From Paenibacillus lactis (GTDB lineage: Bacteria; Bacillota; Bacilli; Paenibacillales; Paenibacillaceae), in the NCBI RefSeq assembly GCF_017873605.1, contig NZ_JAGGKI010000029.1:1-53353 (forward strand): DNA of 53,353 nucleotides. The letters run 5' to 3'. How positions within the stretch are numbered: position 1 is the stretch's first letter; the number at the start of each line of letters is the position of its first letter. A program made the translations under genes and the position numbers. Positions 35,932 through 44,260 of the stretch are shown piece by piece. The notes below the pieces were generated by a model. The model was not told the DNA's origin. It searched no databases and saw only the letters and a program-made list of their open reading frames with translations.

Positions 35932-36266
35932 CAACACGAAAAAAGCTGGAAGGCAACGGGCTGTGGGAATCCAGCCGCATGATGCTGCCCGAGCACAAAG
36001 CGACGATTATTCGGCAGCAGCTTGAAGAGGGAAGAAAGGATAAACCGAACCTGGATCCGCAGGAAATGGAGCTGATCGAGCGCATGCTGGCCGAGTCTTT
36101 CCATGAGCACCGGACCATTTCGTTACAGCTTTACGATGAATACGAGGATGTTGAGCTCACCGGAGTCGTTACAACCGTGCTGACTCAAAGACGGGAGATC
36201 AAGCTGGCCCTCGGACCCGGGGAGTGGGAATGGATAAAGATCGATGAGATCGTATCCGTCAGATAG
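35928..36266 (+). CDS. YolD-like family protein
   Basis: The 112-residue product matches YolD-like proteins, which very often follow UvrX/YqjW-type polymerases in Bacillota and phages (B. subtilis YqjX, YolD). Visible features are a basic N-terminus, NGLWESSRMMLPEHKA, and the strand-rich C-terminal part LTGVVTTVLTQRREIKLA ending WIKIDEIVSVR. ATAGGAGGAC precedes the ATG, which overlaps the polymerase stop by four bases. Its biochemical role is not established; a regulatory or accessory function for the polymerase is an inference from co-occurrence. Confidence 0.88.
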   Translation: MTTRKKLEGNGLWESSRMMLPEHKATIIRQQLEEGRKDKPNLDPQEMELIERMLAESFHEHRTISLQLYDEYEDVELTGVVTTVLTQRREIKLALGPGEWEWIKIDEIVSVR

Positions 36267-36277
36267 GTTGGTTTGGG

Positions 36278-36306
36278 ACGGCGGCAGATTACCTTCCGCC
36301 GTTTTG
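36278..36306 (+). terminator. Rho-independent terminator of the SOS cassette
   Basis: ACGGCGG at 36278-36284 pairs with CCGCCGT at 36296-36302 and is followed by TTTTGGGT. The T-tract is short. Confidence 0.7.
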
Positions 36307-36418
36307 GGTATGACTAGAATTATAGCGGGCAGAAATGAAATTGAACGAGCTACACAGGTTCTTCACAACTGGTTGATATGATCGTAAGCATCACGGATCG
36401 AAAGGAGTTTTTGGAACC

Positions 36419-37009
36419 ATGTTCAAAAAAGGATTAAAACCGATGATTGTAGGGCTCATTGCCGCTTTCTTGCTCTTGGCCCTGGGAGCTTGCGGCAACG
36501 CAAATACGAACGGCGAAACGAGCAATGCAGGAAAGCAAGACCATGCGGGGGAGATGGACCACAGCAAAATGAACCATTCCGGTTCCGGCGAGGTGCCTGA
36601 AGGCTTGAAGGAAGCCAAGAATCCGACTTATGGCATAGGAACGCAAGCCGTGATAGACTCCGATCACATGGCGGGCATGAAGGGAGCAACGGCAACGATT
36701 GTCGGTGCTTACGACACAACGGTTTATACGATTTCGTACACGCCGACCACCGGCGGAGAAGAAGTCAAGAATCATAAGTGGGTCATTCACGAAGAATTGC
36801 AGAACCCGGGAGCGCCACCTTTGCAGCCAGGCACGGAAGTCGTTGTCAATGCAGACCACATGGAAGGGATGAAGGGCGCAACCGCGAAGATCGATTCGGC
36901 CGAGCAAACGACGGTGTATATGGTTGACTTCACGCCAACGACAGGCGGCGAGGAAGTGAAGAATCATAAATGGGTGACGGAAAGCGAATTATCGCCGGTC
37001 CAATCATGA
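36419..37009 (+). CDS. YdhK-family lipoprotein with two DUF1541 repeats
   Basis: The 196-residue protein has a lipoprotein signal (hydrophobic helix ending LALGAC, lipid attachment at the Cys near residue 25). A His/Met/Asp-rich linker (QDHAGEMDHSKMNHSG) is followed by two similar repeats, each containing DHM-GMKGA-A and a TPTTGGEEVKNHKWV segment. YdhK-type proteins with this His/Met content are often associated with copper handling, but no copper gene is adjacent, so the function is uncertain. The ATG at 36419 follows a GAAAGGAG site. The gene stands alone after the SOS cassette terminator. Confidence 0.85.
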   Translation: MFKKGLKPMIVGLIAAFLLLALGACGNANTNGETSNAGKQDHAGEMDHSKMNHSGSGEVPEGLKEAKNPTYGIGTQAVIDSDHMAGMKGATATIVGAYDTTVYTISYTPTTGGEEVKNHKWVIHEELQNPGAPPLQPGTEVVVNADHMEGMKGATAKIDSAEQTTVYMVDFTPTTGGEEVKNHKWVTESELSPVQS

Positions 37010-37435
37010 TTTGGCATGCTCAGAAGCATGGCGGAAGTACCGGCACGTGGTGAGGTAATATGTATTCCTGAATGGAAGTCATCGATAGTAAGGGCGTGGC
37101 AAATGGGTTGTCATTGCAGTCAATTGCAGTCATTTGCACGCCCACGCTCTAGGAACGGGCTCGCTGCGGCGTGTCCGTTTTGTTCGTTTACCAGCTCGTT
37201 GACACCTCCCGAGTCCGTCACCTTAAAGCCGATTTTTCCGGAGGCCGTTGGAAGCTAGACGCCGGACGAGGATGGAACCAAACCAAACAGCTGCTGCGTC
37301 ACGAAAAGATCAGGAAGCACCCTAGGTCACGGCAAGATCAGGAATATAGGTTTACTTTTCATCCAAACGAAGGTTTAATGAAGGTGAATGAAATTGAAAG
37401 CGTTTTAGAAGTACATACGCGAGGGAGGTAATGGA
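37010..37435. other. Intergenic region with an imperfect hairpin
   Basis: No supported gene. GGGCGTGGCAAATG at 37092-37105 pairs with CATTTGCACGCCC at 37131-37143, one base bulged; the loop contains the direct repeat ATTGCAGTCA. Several open frames exist but lack ribosome binding sites. The sulfatase Shine-Dalgarno site lies at the right end. Confidence 0.5.
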
Positions 37436-38929
37436 ATGCATTCGAGCCAAAGCCAAGAAAGACCTAATATTTTGTTGATTACGGTAGATCAGATGCGTTT
37501 TGATTGTCTTAGCATTGCAGGCCACCCCATCGTCGAGACGCCCAATCTGGACGAGCTCGCCCGAAACGGCGTACGGTTCAGCCGCGCCTATTCCGCTACG
37601 CCGACCTGCGTGCCTGCACGTGCAGCCATCTTTACCGGGCAATCGCAGCGAACTCACGGCCGCGTCGGATATCAGGACCGTGTCCCTTGGAATTATGAGA
37701 GAACCTTGCCTGGAGAACTGGCGAGAGCGGGTTATCATACGCAGTGCGTCGGTAAAATGCATGTGTATCCTGCGCGCAGCTTGATGGGATTTCATAACGT
37801 AGTCCTCCACGACGGGTATCTGCACCATAACCGCAACAATCACAGCATTCCGATGCGGGAGCACTACGATCAAGTCGACGATTATGTTCCGTGGCTTCGC
37901 GAGCGGGTACCCGGTGCGGATCTGATCGATCTCGGCCTTGACTGCAACGCATCGACGGTCGCCCGGCCTTGGCATCTGCCCGAAATGCTGCATCCGACCA
38001 ATTGGACGGTCACGCAATCCATTGATTTCCTCCGGCGCCGGGACCCCGGGAAGCCGTTCTTCCTGTGGATGTCCTTCGTGCGCCCGCATCCGCCATTCGA
38101 TCCCCCGCAAGCCTATCTGGACCTGTATGAGGAAGCCGAAATACCGGAGCCGCCGGTTGGAGATTGGGCAGAGAAGGAGGATGTCTCTCAGGCGGGGCTT
38201 TCCCCGGTCACGGGGCGGGGAATCGTGCCCAAACGGCGCCTGCGTAAAGCAATGGCGGCATATTACGCCCTGATCACGCATTTGGATCATCAGATCGGTC
38301 GTTTCCTTCAAGCGCTGCACGAATATGGGGAGCTGAACAATACGGTGATTGTGTTCACCTCCGACCATGGCGAGCTGCTCGGGGACCACCATTTGTTCCG
38401 AAAATCTCTGCCGTACGAAGGAAGCGCCCATGTGCCGTTTATCGTAAACGATCCGGGGAACCGGTTGGGATTAAAACGCGGCCTGGTGGCGGATCAACTG
38501 GTGGAGCTGCGGGATATCATGCCATCGCTGCTTGAAGCAGCCGGTGCGCCTGTCCCGGATACGGTGGAAGGACAGAGCATCTGGGGGCTCGCATCGGCAG
38601 AACAGGGAGGGAAGGAAGGAGCCGTGGCCTGGCGCAGCCACCTGCATGGCGAGCATGCTCAAGGGCTTCAGTCGAGCCACTGGGTCACGGACGGGAAGGA
38701 GAAGTTCATCTGGTATTCCCAAACCGGCGAGGAGCAGTTCTTTGATTTGGAGCATGATTCGGAGGAGCTGCACAACGCAATCCGGGATGAACCGTATCAG
38801 GAGCGCATCAATCATTGGCGATCCGTCCTGGTTCGGGAGCTGGAAGGGCGCGAAGAGGGCTATACGGATGGCCGGAAGCTCATTGCAGGCCGCCAGCCGA
38901 AAGCCGTGCTGTCGCATATCCGGGTGTGA
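37436..38929 (+). CDS. Cys-type sulfatase (alkaline phosphatase superfamily)
   Basis: The 497-residue enzyme is a type I sulfatase. NILLITVDQMRFDCLS supplies the N-terminal metal Asp residues, and CVPAR at residues 58-62 is the CxPxR signature whose cysteine becomes formylglycine. TPNLDELARNGVRF, RPHPPF and VFTSDHGELLGDHH complete the active site. There is no signal peptide, so it is probably cytoplasmic and acts on imported sulfated sugars or choline sulfate-like compounds; the substrate is not readable. GGGAGGT precedes ATG 37436. No maturation enzyme or sugar gene cluster is adjacent in this window. Confidence 0.92.
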   Translation: MHSSQSQERPNILLITVDQMRFDCLSIAGHPIVETPNLDELARNGVRFSRAYSATPTCVPARAAIFTGQSQRTHGRVGYQDRVPWNYERTLPGELARAGYHTQCVGKMHVYPARSLMGFHNVVLHDGYLHHNRNNHSIPMREHYDQVDDYVPWLRERVPGADLIDLGLDCNASTVARPWHLPEMLHPTNWTVTQSIDFLRRRDPGKPFFLWMSFVRPHPPFDPPQAYLDLYEEAEIPEPPVGDWAEKEDVSQAGLSPVTGRGIVPKRRLRKAMAAYYALITHLDHQIGRFLQALHEYGELNNTVIVFTSDHGELLGDHHLFRKSLPYEGSAHVPFIVNDPGNRLGLKRGLVADQLVELRDIMPSLLEAAGAPVPDTVEGQSIWGLASAEQGGKEGAVAWRSHLHGEHAQGLQSSHWVTDGKEKFIWYSQTGEEQFFDLEHDSEELHNAIRDEPYQERINHWRSVLVRELEGREEGYTDGRKLIAGRQPKAVLSHIRV

Positions 38930-39026
38930 GGTTGAATGCCCGCATGTTTTCGAATCCGTCATCCGAAAATGACGCAAAGTCGTGAAGGGTTCCCTGGGCC
39001 TGCACGCACTTCAGGTATACTTTATG

Positions 39027-39032
39027 TATAAT
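39027..39032 (+). promoter_or_regulatory. Candidate -10 box of the dihydroxyacetone kinase gene
   Basis: A perfect TATAAT occurs about 58 bases before the start codon, within the T/A-rich TTTATGTATAATG. No good -35 hexamer is seen at 16-18 bases upstream. Confidence 0.4.
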
Positions 39033-39090
39033 GACAGTATGGTCATGTCGCTTGGAGCAGCTGAATTTCGATAGAAAAGGATGCGATACA

Positions 39091-40857
39091 ATGAAAAAGA
39101 TCATGAACAAACCGGAGAACCTCGTCAAGGAAATGTGCAGCGGTTTTGTCATGGCTCATCCGGAGCTGGAGTTTGACCCGAAATATACGTTCATTAAGAA
39201 AAGGGAGCTTAATCAGGATAAAGTCACCCTGATCAGCGGCGGGGGCAGCGGCCATGAACCGGCGCATGCCGGCTTTGTAGGGAAGGGAATGCTGGACGCG
39301 GCCGTCTGCGGCGACGTGTTTGCTTCGCCATCCCAGATTCAGGTATATCAGGCGCTCAAGTCAACGGCAAGCCGCAAGGGAACGCTTATGATCATTAAAA
39401 ATTACAGCGGAGACATGATGAATTTCAAGAATGCCGCTCATCTGGCCGGCGAGGACGGTCTTCAGGTCGATTACGTCAAGGTTGATGACGACATCGCCGT
39501 GGAGGACAGCCTGTATACCGTAGGGCGGCGAGGCGTGGCAGGAACGGTGCTGGTACATAAAATCGCCGGTGCAGCCGCTGAGGCCGGGCTGTCTCTGGAA
39601 GAGGTCAAGGCCGCGGCGCAAAGCGCGATTGCCAACGTCAAAAGCATCGGCTTCGCGCTCACCTCATGCACGGTGCCTGCCAAAGGCACTCCGACCTTCT
39701 CCATTGGCGGTGAGGAGATGGAATATGGAGTCGGCATCCATGGCGAGCCGGGGATCCGGCGGGAAAAGATGCTGTCCGCCGATGAGCTGGCGAAGCGGAT
39801 GGTAGCGGAGCTGCTGGAAAGCCTGCAGGCCGGGGGCGCTTCCGTGAAAGAGGTTGCCGTGCTGGTCAACGGATTCGGGGGAACCCCGGTCCAGGAGCTT
39901 TACTTGCTGAACCATGCGGTTATGCGGGAATTGCATCGCCTGAATGTGGCGGTATACCGGGTTTTTGTCGGGAACTATATGACCAGCATTGATATGGCAG
40001 GCGCTTCGCTATCCATCATGAACTTAAATGATGAACGGAAGCGCTGGCTGAGCGCGGAATGCAGCACGCCGGCCCTCGTCGTCCGGGAGCTGCATGATCA
40101 TTATCCGGTCCGTTACATCGGAGAAGCGGCGGAGAAGGACAGCACGAAGCCGGTATCGTTCCGGACGATAACCGACGAGGCATATGCGGTGATTCAAGAA
40201 GACCGTCTGTCGCTTCACAATCTGATCTATGCAATCGATAAAATGAGCGAAATCATTATTGAGAATGAAGTTCCGTTCTGCGAGCTGGATGCCCATGCAG
40301 GTGACGGCGACTTCGGCATGAGCGTGGCCAAAGGCTTCAAGCAGCTCAAAACCGAATGGGACGATCTGCTATCCCAGGCGAAAGATATGGGAAGCTTCTT
40401 GGGGGCATGCTCGCTGGTCATTATGGAGCACTGCGGAGGAGCATCCGGTCCGATATGGGGCTCCGCCTTCCGCGCAGCGGGCAAATACGCCGGCAGCCGT
40501 ACGGAGCTGACCGTATCGGAAATCGCCGATATGCTGGCTGCGGTCGTTCAGGGCATCCAGGAGACGGGGGAACGATCCTTCGGCAGAGGAGCCGTCGTCG
40601 GCGACAAGACGCTGATGGATGCCCTGATCCCTTATGCGGAGTCCTGGAAGGCGAGCGCAGGCTCCGGCGAGGATTTGATCGAAGCCGGCGTGAATGCGGC
40701 CCGGGCTGCGGTGGAAGGCGCGAAGCGGACGGAAACTTTCGCAGCGCGGATGGGACGGGCCGGCACGGTCGGCGAGCGGAGCATCGGGTATCCCGACGCT
40801 GGTGCCCATGCGCTCGGCGTCATATTTACGGCGCTCTCTGAGTCTTTTCGGAAATAG
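39091..40857 (+). CDS. Fused ATP-dependent dihydroxyacetone kinase (DhaK-DhaL)
   Basis: The 588-residue protein joins a DhaK substrate domain and a DhaL nucleotide domain, the layout of ATP-dependent dihydroxyacetone kinases that yield dihydroxyacetone phosphate. In DhaK, GGGSGHEPAHAGFVG and the covalent substrate-binding His217 (GIHGEP) are seen; in DhaL, DAHAGDGDFG and GGASGPIWGSAF hold ATP and Mg. The ATG at 39091, following AAAAGGATG, begins the domain; an open frame to 39031 is not in the family. It lacks a PTS DhaM partner, consistent with ATP use. No glycerol dehydrogenase gene is adjacent, so its supply of substrate is unknown; triokinase or other sugar roles are possible. Confidence 0.93.
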   Translation: MKKIMNKPENLVKEMCSGFVMAHPELEFDPKYTFIKKRELNQDKVTLISGGGSGHEPAHAGFVGKGMLDAAVCGDVFASPSQIQVYQALKSTASRKGTLMIIKNYSGDMMNFKNAAHLAGEDGLQVDYVKVDDDIAVEDSLYTVGRRGVAGTVLVHKIAGAAAEAGLSLEEVKAAAQSAIANVKSIGFALTSCTVPAKGTPTFSIGGEEMEYGVGIHGEPGIRREKMLSADELAKRMVAELLESLQAGGASVKEVAVLVNGFGGTPVQELYLLNHAVMRELHRLNVAVYRVFVGNYMTSIDMAGASLSIMNLNDERKRWLSAECSTPALVVRELHDHYPVRYIGEAAEKDSTKPVSFRTITDEAYAVIQEDRLSLHNLIYAIDKMSEIIIENEVPFCELDAHAGDGDFGMSVAKGFKQLKTEWDDLLSQAKDMGSFLGACSLVIMEHCGGASGPIWGSAFRAAGKYAGSRTELTVSEIADMLAAVVQGIQETGERSFGRGAVVGDKTLMDALIPYAESWKASAGSGEDLIEAGVNAARAAVEGAKRTETFAARMGRAGTVGERSIGYPDAGAHALGVIFTALSESFRK

Positions 40858-41189
40858 CCCCTTGCAGCTTCTCCCAGGCATGGAAAGACGACCTCGGCTC
40901 TTTAATTTCTTGGGGTTGAGCATGTATTCTTCCGGGGCTGGTATTTATCTGCTGCCGGGCCGAAACGAAAAATCCCAAGGAAGCAGAGCGCTGGATGCAT
41001 GGGGACGGTGAGCACGGTAGGCCGGGCACAATTGGATGGGAGCAACTGCCTGGCAATTGGATGGTGTGCGGGTCCCGTTTGTTCATTATAATGAAACTTG
41101 AAAGTAAATCGCCGGATCAACTCATGGAGCCGCTCCATGGGGTGTTAGGTCACAATGAATAATCGAATGGGGTTGTATGGGGATTGGTT
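40858..41189. other. Intergenic region upstream of a small membrane protein gene
   Basis: No supported gene. A TATAAT occurs at 41087-41092 without a clear -35. CATGGAG-CCG-CTCCATG at 41123-41139 is a perfect hairpin that would be in the leader. CAATTGGATGG occurs twice at about 41026 and 41054. Confidence 0.45.
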
Positions 41190-41378
41190 ATGTACATCAT
41201 CGTGATCGCCCTGGCAATCATCGGGGGCGTATCCACGCTGCTGGTGGGATTGTCCAAGGAAAACCAGAAAGAAAATCCGAACTATATGCGCAAAACCCGA
41301 AAAAATCTAACGAAGCTGCTTATTATCTATCTGGCTTCCATCATTGCGTTCATCGCGATATGGCTGATCTTTAAATGA
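41190..41378 (+). CDS. Small membrane protein, 62 residues, two predicted helices
   Basis: I do not recognise the family. The product has a hydrophobic helix at about residues 2-20 (YIIVIALAIIGGVSTLLVG), a charged middle (KENQKENPNYMRKTRKN) and a second helix at about 43-61 (LLIIYLASIIAFIAIWLIF). The basic loop between the helices suggests both termini face outside or that the loop lies in the cytoplasm. ATG 41190 is preceded by TGGGGATT; a TTG at 41184 is an alternative. A strong terminator follows directly, supporting a real gene. Confidence 0.7.
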   Translation: MYIIVIALAIIGGVSTLLVGLSKENQKENPNYMRKTRKNLTKLLIIYLASIIAFIAIWLIFK

Positions 41379-41386
41379 CGATAGGC

Positions 41387-41424
41387 GCGCAAGGCTCCCG
41401 GTCAAGCACCGGGAGCCTTTTGCG
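41387..41424 (+). terminator. Rho-independent terminator after the small membrane protein gene
   Basis: GCAAGGCTCCCGGT (41389-41402) pairs with ACCGGGAGCCTTTTGC (41408-41423) around a 5-base loop, with a T-tract embedded in the right arm. Confidence 0.85.
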
Positions 41425-41515
41425 TGGTTACATCATTGCGTGGTTACATCATTGCGTTGGTTACATCGTTGCGTTGGTTACATCATTGCGCGGTTACAGT
41501 AATGCGTGGTCAGCG
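41421..41515. repeat. Tandem repeat, 16-17 bp unit, about 5.8 copies
   Basis: The unit TGCGTGGTTACATCAT starts at 41421 and 41437 as exact copies, then at 41453 and 41470 as 17-base variants with an added T, at 41487 as a divergent copy and at 41503 as a partial one. It begins inside the terminator tail and ends 15 bases before the stop of the convergent MocR gene. The unit length is not a multiple of three and no supported gene covers it. Confidence 0.92.
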
Positions 41516-41529
41516 TAGTAGGCGGGGTC

Positions 41530-42975
41530 TCAGTTTAAGATGGACCTTAAGGCAGCGGCGAACCGGGAGATGCCCTCCGGGATATCCTCCGTATTCGCCC
41601 GGCCGTATGTGAAGCGCACGTGGCCGGAGGCAGATCCGTAGACACTGCCCGGAACGAAAACCATGCCGCGCTGAATGCAGGCTTCAAGGAGCTTGCCGTC
41701 ATTCACCTCAGGCGCGATGGTGCACCACAGATGCAGTCCGCCCTCCGGGTGTCTCCAGCGAATCATACCGGGGAGCTCACGCTCCAGTGCGGCGATCGTT
41801 AAATTGCGTTTATGGCGCAATCTGGACCTCAGCCGGTCGATGTGGGGGAGGAAATAGCGGGAGTTCAAAAATTGGGCCGCTACCTGTTGGGGGACGACGC
41901 TTAATCCGAAATCCATCTGCTGCCTCGCGTCGGAGAGCCGTTTGACGATCGAATGGGGGGCCACCATCCAGCCGACGCGCAGTCCGGACGCCGCCATTTT
42001 CGAGAAGGAGCCGATGTAGAGAACGGAGCCGGCGCGGTCGGCAGATTTCAAAGAGGGCGCTGGCTTTCCGTCATAAGCTGTCATGCTAAACGGATCATCC
42101 TCAACGATCGGCAGTCCGAGCTCGCCTGCAATATGCAGCAGACGCTCCCTTCTTTCCGGAGAGAGCAGGGCCCCCGTCGGATTCTGGAAGTTTGGATTGA
42201 GAAAAATCATTTTGATGCGGTGTTTATGATACAGCTCGTAAATGTCATCCGGATGGATGCCCTGTTCGTCGACGGGAAGCCGGAACAAGCGCAGCCCGGC
42301 CGATTGGAACATAGGCAGGGAGTAGCAGTACGAAGGATCTTCGATAGCAACCGCATCCCCCGGCGACAGCAAGCATTGCGTAATGAGATACAGCGATTGC
42401 TGGGACCCTGATGTAATTAAAATGGACGATGCCGCCGTATGGATGCCCCGGTATTCCCGCAAAAATGAAACGAGCGTATCCCGCAGCGGCTCATAGCCCT
42501 GCGGGTTGTCGTATCCAAGATACATCACGGGCCATTTCTCGCTCATGATGGCATGAAGCTCCTCGAGCGGCGACAATTCGGCGGCAAGCTCGCCGCCTGC
42601 AAAATCGATCATCGAAGGATCGAGCTCAAGCGCCTCGCGGATTCTGCGCAAAAAGGGCGGGCTTGGAAGAAAGCTGCCGCCTTCGGCATAACGGTGCCAA
42701 TTCGGCGTATGCTTTGGCGTGACGCCCCACTTCGTGACGCTGACTCGCGTGCCGCTGCCTGGACGGCTCTCCAGAATTCCCAGCGAGCGAAGCTCCGAAT
42801 AGGCCAAGACCACGGTGCTGCGGTTGACACCGAGCTGATCCGCCAGCTTTCGTTCCGACGGAAGCACGCTGCCGGCCGGGAACTCGCCGTAAGCGATTTT
42901 TTGCTCCAGTTCATCGGCGATCTGTTTATAGAGAGGTTTGGCACTGGTCCGATCAAGTTCCCACAAATTGTTCAT
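41530..42975 (-). CDS. MocR/PdxR-type regulator (GntR helix-turn-helix fused to aminotransferase fold)
   Basis: The 481-residue protein has an N-terminal GntR winged helix (PLYKQIADELEQKI, LPSERKLADQLGVNRSTVV) and a C-terminal class I aminotransferase-like domain with the pyridoxal phosphate lysine in SFSKMAASG (about Lys326). MocR regulators use PLP as effector or cofactor for sensing; known ones control vitamin B6, GABA or taurine genes. I start at ATG 42975, though the Shine-Dalgarno AAAGG touches it; a TTG at 42966 is better spaced and longer upstream starts exist. No vitamin B6 gene is adjacent, so its target is unclear. The same-strand upstream gene is an epimerase-like protein. Confidence 0.9.
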   Translation of the reverse strand: MNNLWELDRTSAKPLYKQIADELEQKIAYGEFPAGSVLPSERKLADQLGVNRSTVVLAYSELRSLGILESRPGSGTRVSVTKWGVTPKHTPNWHRYAEGGSFLPSPPFLRRIREALELDPSMIDFAGGELAAELSPLEELHAIMSEKWPVMYLGYDNPQGYEPLRDTLVSFLREYRGIHTAASSILITSGSQQSLYLITQCLLSPGDAVAIEDPSYCYSLPMFQSAGLRLFRLPVDEQGIHPDDIYELYHKHRIKMIFLNPNFQNPTGALLSPERRERLLHIAGELGLPIVEDDPFSMTAYDGKPAPSLKSADRAGSVLYIGSFSKMAASGLRVGWMVAPHSIVKRLSDARQQMDFGLSVVPQQVAAQFLNSRYFLPHIDRLRSRLRHKRNLTIAALERELPGMIRWRHPEGGLHLWCTIAPEVNDGKLLEACIQRGMVFVPGSVYGSASGHVRFTYGRANTEDIPEGISRFAAALRSILN

Positions 42976-43143
42976 CCTTTCGGTTAAAGATGGTTGCGGC
43001 GCTTTTGTTATCATACCATCCTTCGCAAGCCTCATCGCTTTTCAATATGTAACATAATGATGACAAATTCCATATAGGTTGCTGCATATTGGCTGGCCTC
43101 ATAGGTACGCGCTTGGTAAGTTAGACGATGAGCAGGGAGGAAG

Positions 43144-44064
43144 CTATTTCTGCGCCTTTAACTGCGTTAGGGCCGCTTTAAGCTCGGGATACCGGAATCG
43201 GAAGCCGTGGTTCAGCGCTTTTGCCGGTACGATGCGCTGGCCCTTGAGCAAAATGAGCGACATTTCGCCGAGGGCCCCCTTAAGCAGAACAGCAGGGAGG
43301 GGAAACCAATGCGGCCGGCGGTACACGCTGGCGACCGTTCGCCCGAACTGGTCATTCGTGACGGCATGCGGCGAGGCGGCATTAACCGGGCCTGATATAT
43401 CGTCATGGCGGATGCAGTAATCAATCAAGCCAACCATGTCGTCAATATGAATCCAGGAGAACCACTGCTTGCCGTTTCCGATTTTGCCGCCTGCCCCGAG
43501 CTTATAGGGAAGCAGCATCTTCGGAAAAGCGCCGCCTTCATTGCCGAGAACGACGCTGATGCGAAGCTTGATCAAGCGCTCGGCAGGCATGCGGTCCGCT
43601 GCTGCTTCCCATTGCTGTACGACACGGGACGGGAAATCCTGAACGGCAGCAGCGCTGGTTTCATCGAATGTCAACGTTTCAGATGTGCCGTAAATGGCCA
43701 TGGCCGAGGCTTGGACAACGACGGACGGCTTATGCTTCAGGCGGTGCAAAAGTTCAGCCACGGTCAAGACGGTCTGCTGCCGGGAATCCATAATCCGTTT
43801 CTTCCCGCGTTCCGTCCAGCGCTGGCTGAGCGATGCTCCGGCCAGATTAATCAGCGCATCCAGATGCTCGAACCGCTCCGGGCTGTCCTTCATATTATCC
43901 CAGGTGAGATAAGACAATTGCCCTTGATTGTGCTGAATCGGTAGCTGGCGTCCCGCGTCAGGGAGCGATCTCGTAACGATGATAACCTCATGTCCTTGGC
44001 TTAACCAGCGTCTGGATAACGCTTGCCCGATAAAGCCGGTGCCTCCGCATATTGCATAACGCAT
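43144..44064 (-). CDS. TIGR01777-family NAD(P)-dependent epimerase-like protein (YfhF/SulA-like)
   Basis: The 306-residue extended short-chain dehydrogenase starts MRYAICGGTGFIGQAL, with the GxxGFIG nucleotide-binding loop, and carries LINLAGASLSQRWTERGKK, the GTGTF-like SAMAIYGTSE region, and a C-terminal DUF1731 part (HWFPLPAVLLKGALGEMS) that marks this family. The catalytic Tyr-Lys pair of typical epimerases is not obvious. Function in this family is largely unknown. GGAGGCGG precedes the ATG. It lies 108 bases upstream of the MocR gene on the same strand. Confidence 0.88.
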   Translation of the reverse strand: MRYAICGGTGFIGQALSRRWLSQGHEVIIVTRSLPDAGRQLPIQHNQGQLSYLTWDNMKDSPERFEHLDALINLAGASLSQRWTERGKKRIMDSRQQTVLTVAELLHRLKHKPSVVVQASAMAIYGTSETLTFDETSAAAVQDFPSRVVQQWEAAADRMPAERLIKLRISVVLGNEGGAFPKMLLPYKLGAGGKIGNGKQWFSWIHIDDMVGLIDYCIRHDDISGPVNAASPHAVTNDQFGRTVASVYRRPHWFPLPAVLLKGALGEMSLILLKGQRIVPAKALNHGFRFRYPELKAALTQLKAQK

Positions 44065-44154
44065 GAATTTCCGCCTCCTTCATCTGACCCTTATCGATCT
44101 GATTTCATCATAGATGACGGCGGGGATGCAATCAACCGCGGCAGGCCCGTCCGC

Positions 44155-44193
44155 CAGCCCGTTAGGTCGGCGAGGTTACTTGCGAACGGGCTG
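44155..44193. terminator. Inverted repeat downstream of the ornithine aminotransferase gene
   Basis: CAGCCCGTT (44155-44163) pairs exactly with AACGGGCTG (44185-44193) around 21 bases. No U-tract follows on either strand, so it is only a possible terminator for the minus-strand gene ending at 44261. Confidence 0.4.
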
Positions 44194-44260
44194 CATTTTG
44201 CAAAGGCAAAAGGCAAAGGCGTGACGCGCTATCGGCAAAGCTTGGCGGTGCGCCTTCAAA

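Noticed and set aside
37171..37431. An 86-codon frame upstream of the sulfatase
   Set aside because: It starts at GTG without a ribosome binding site and resembles nothing known.
41421..41515. Tandem repeat considered as a CRISPR array
   Set aside because: Units abut without spacers and there are no cas genes.
41424..41612. A 62-codon frame across the 16-17-bp tandem repeat
   Set aside because: It simply translates the repeat, whose units shift phase, and it overlaps the end of the convergent MocR gene.
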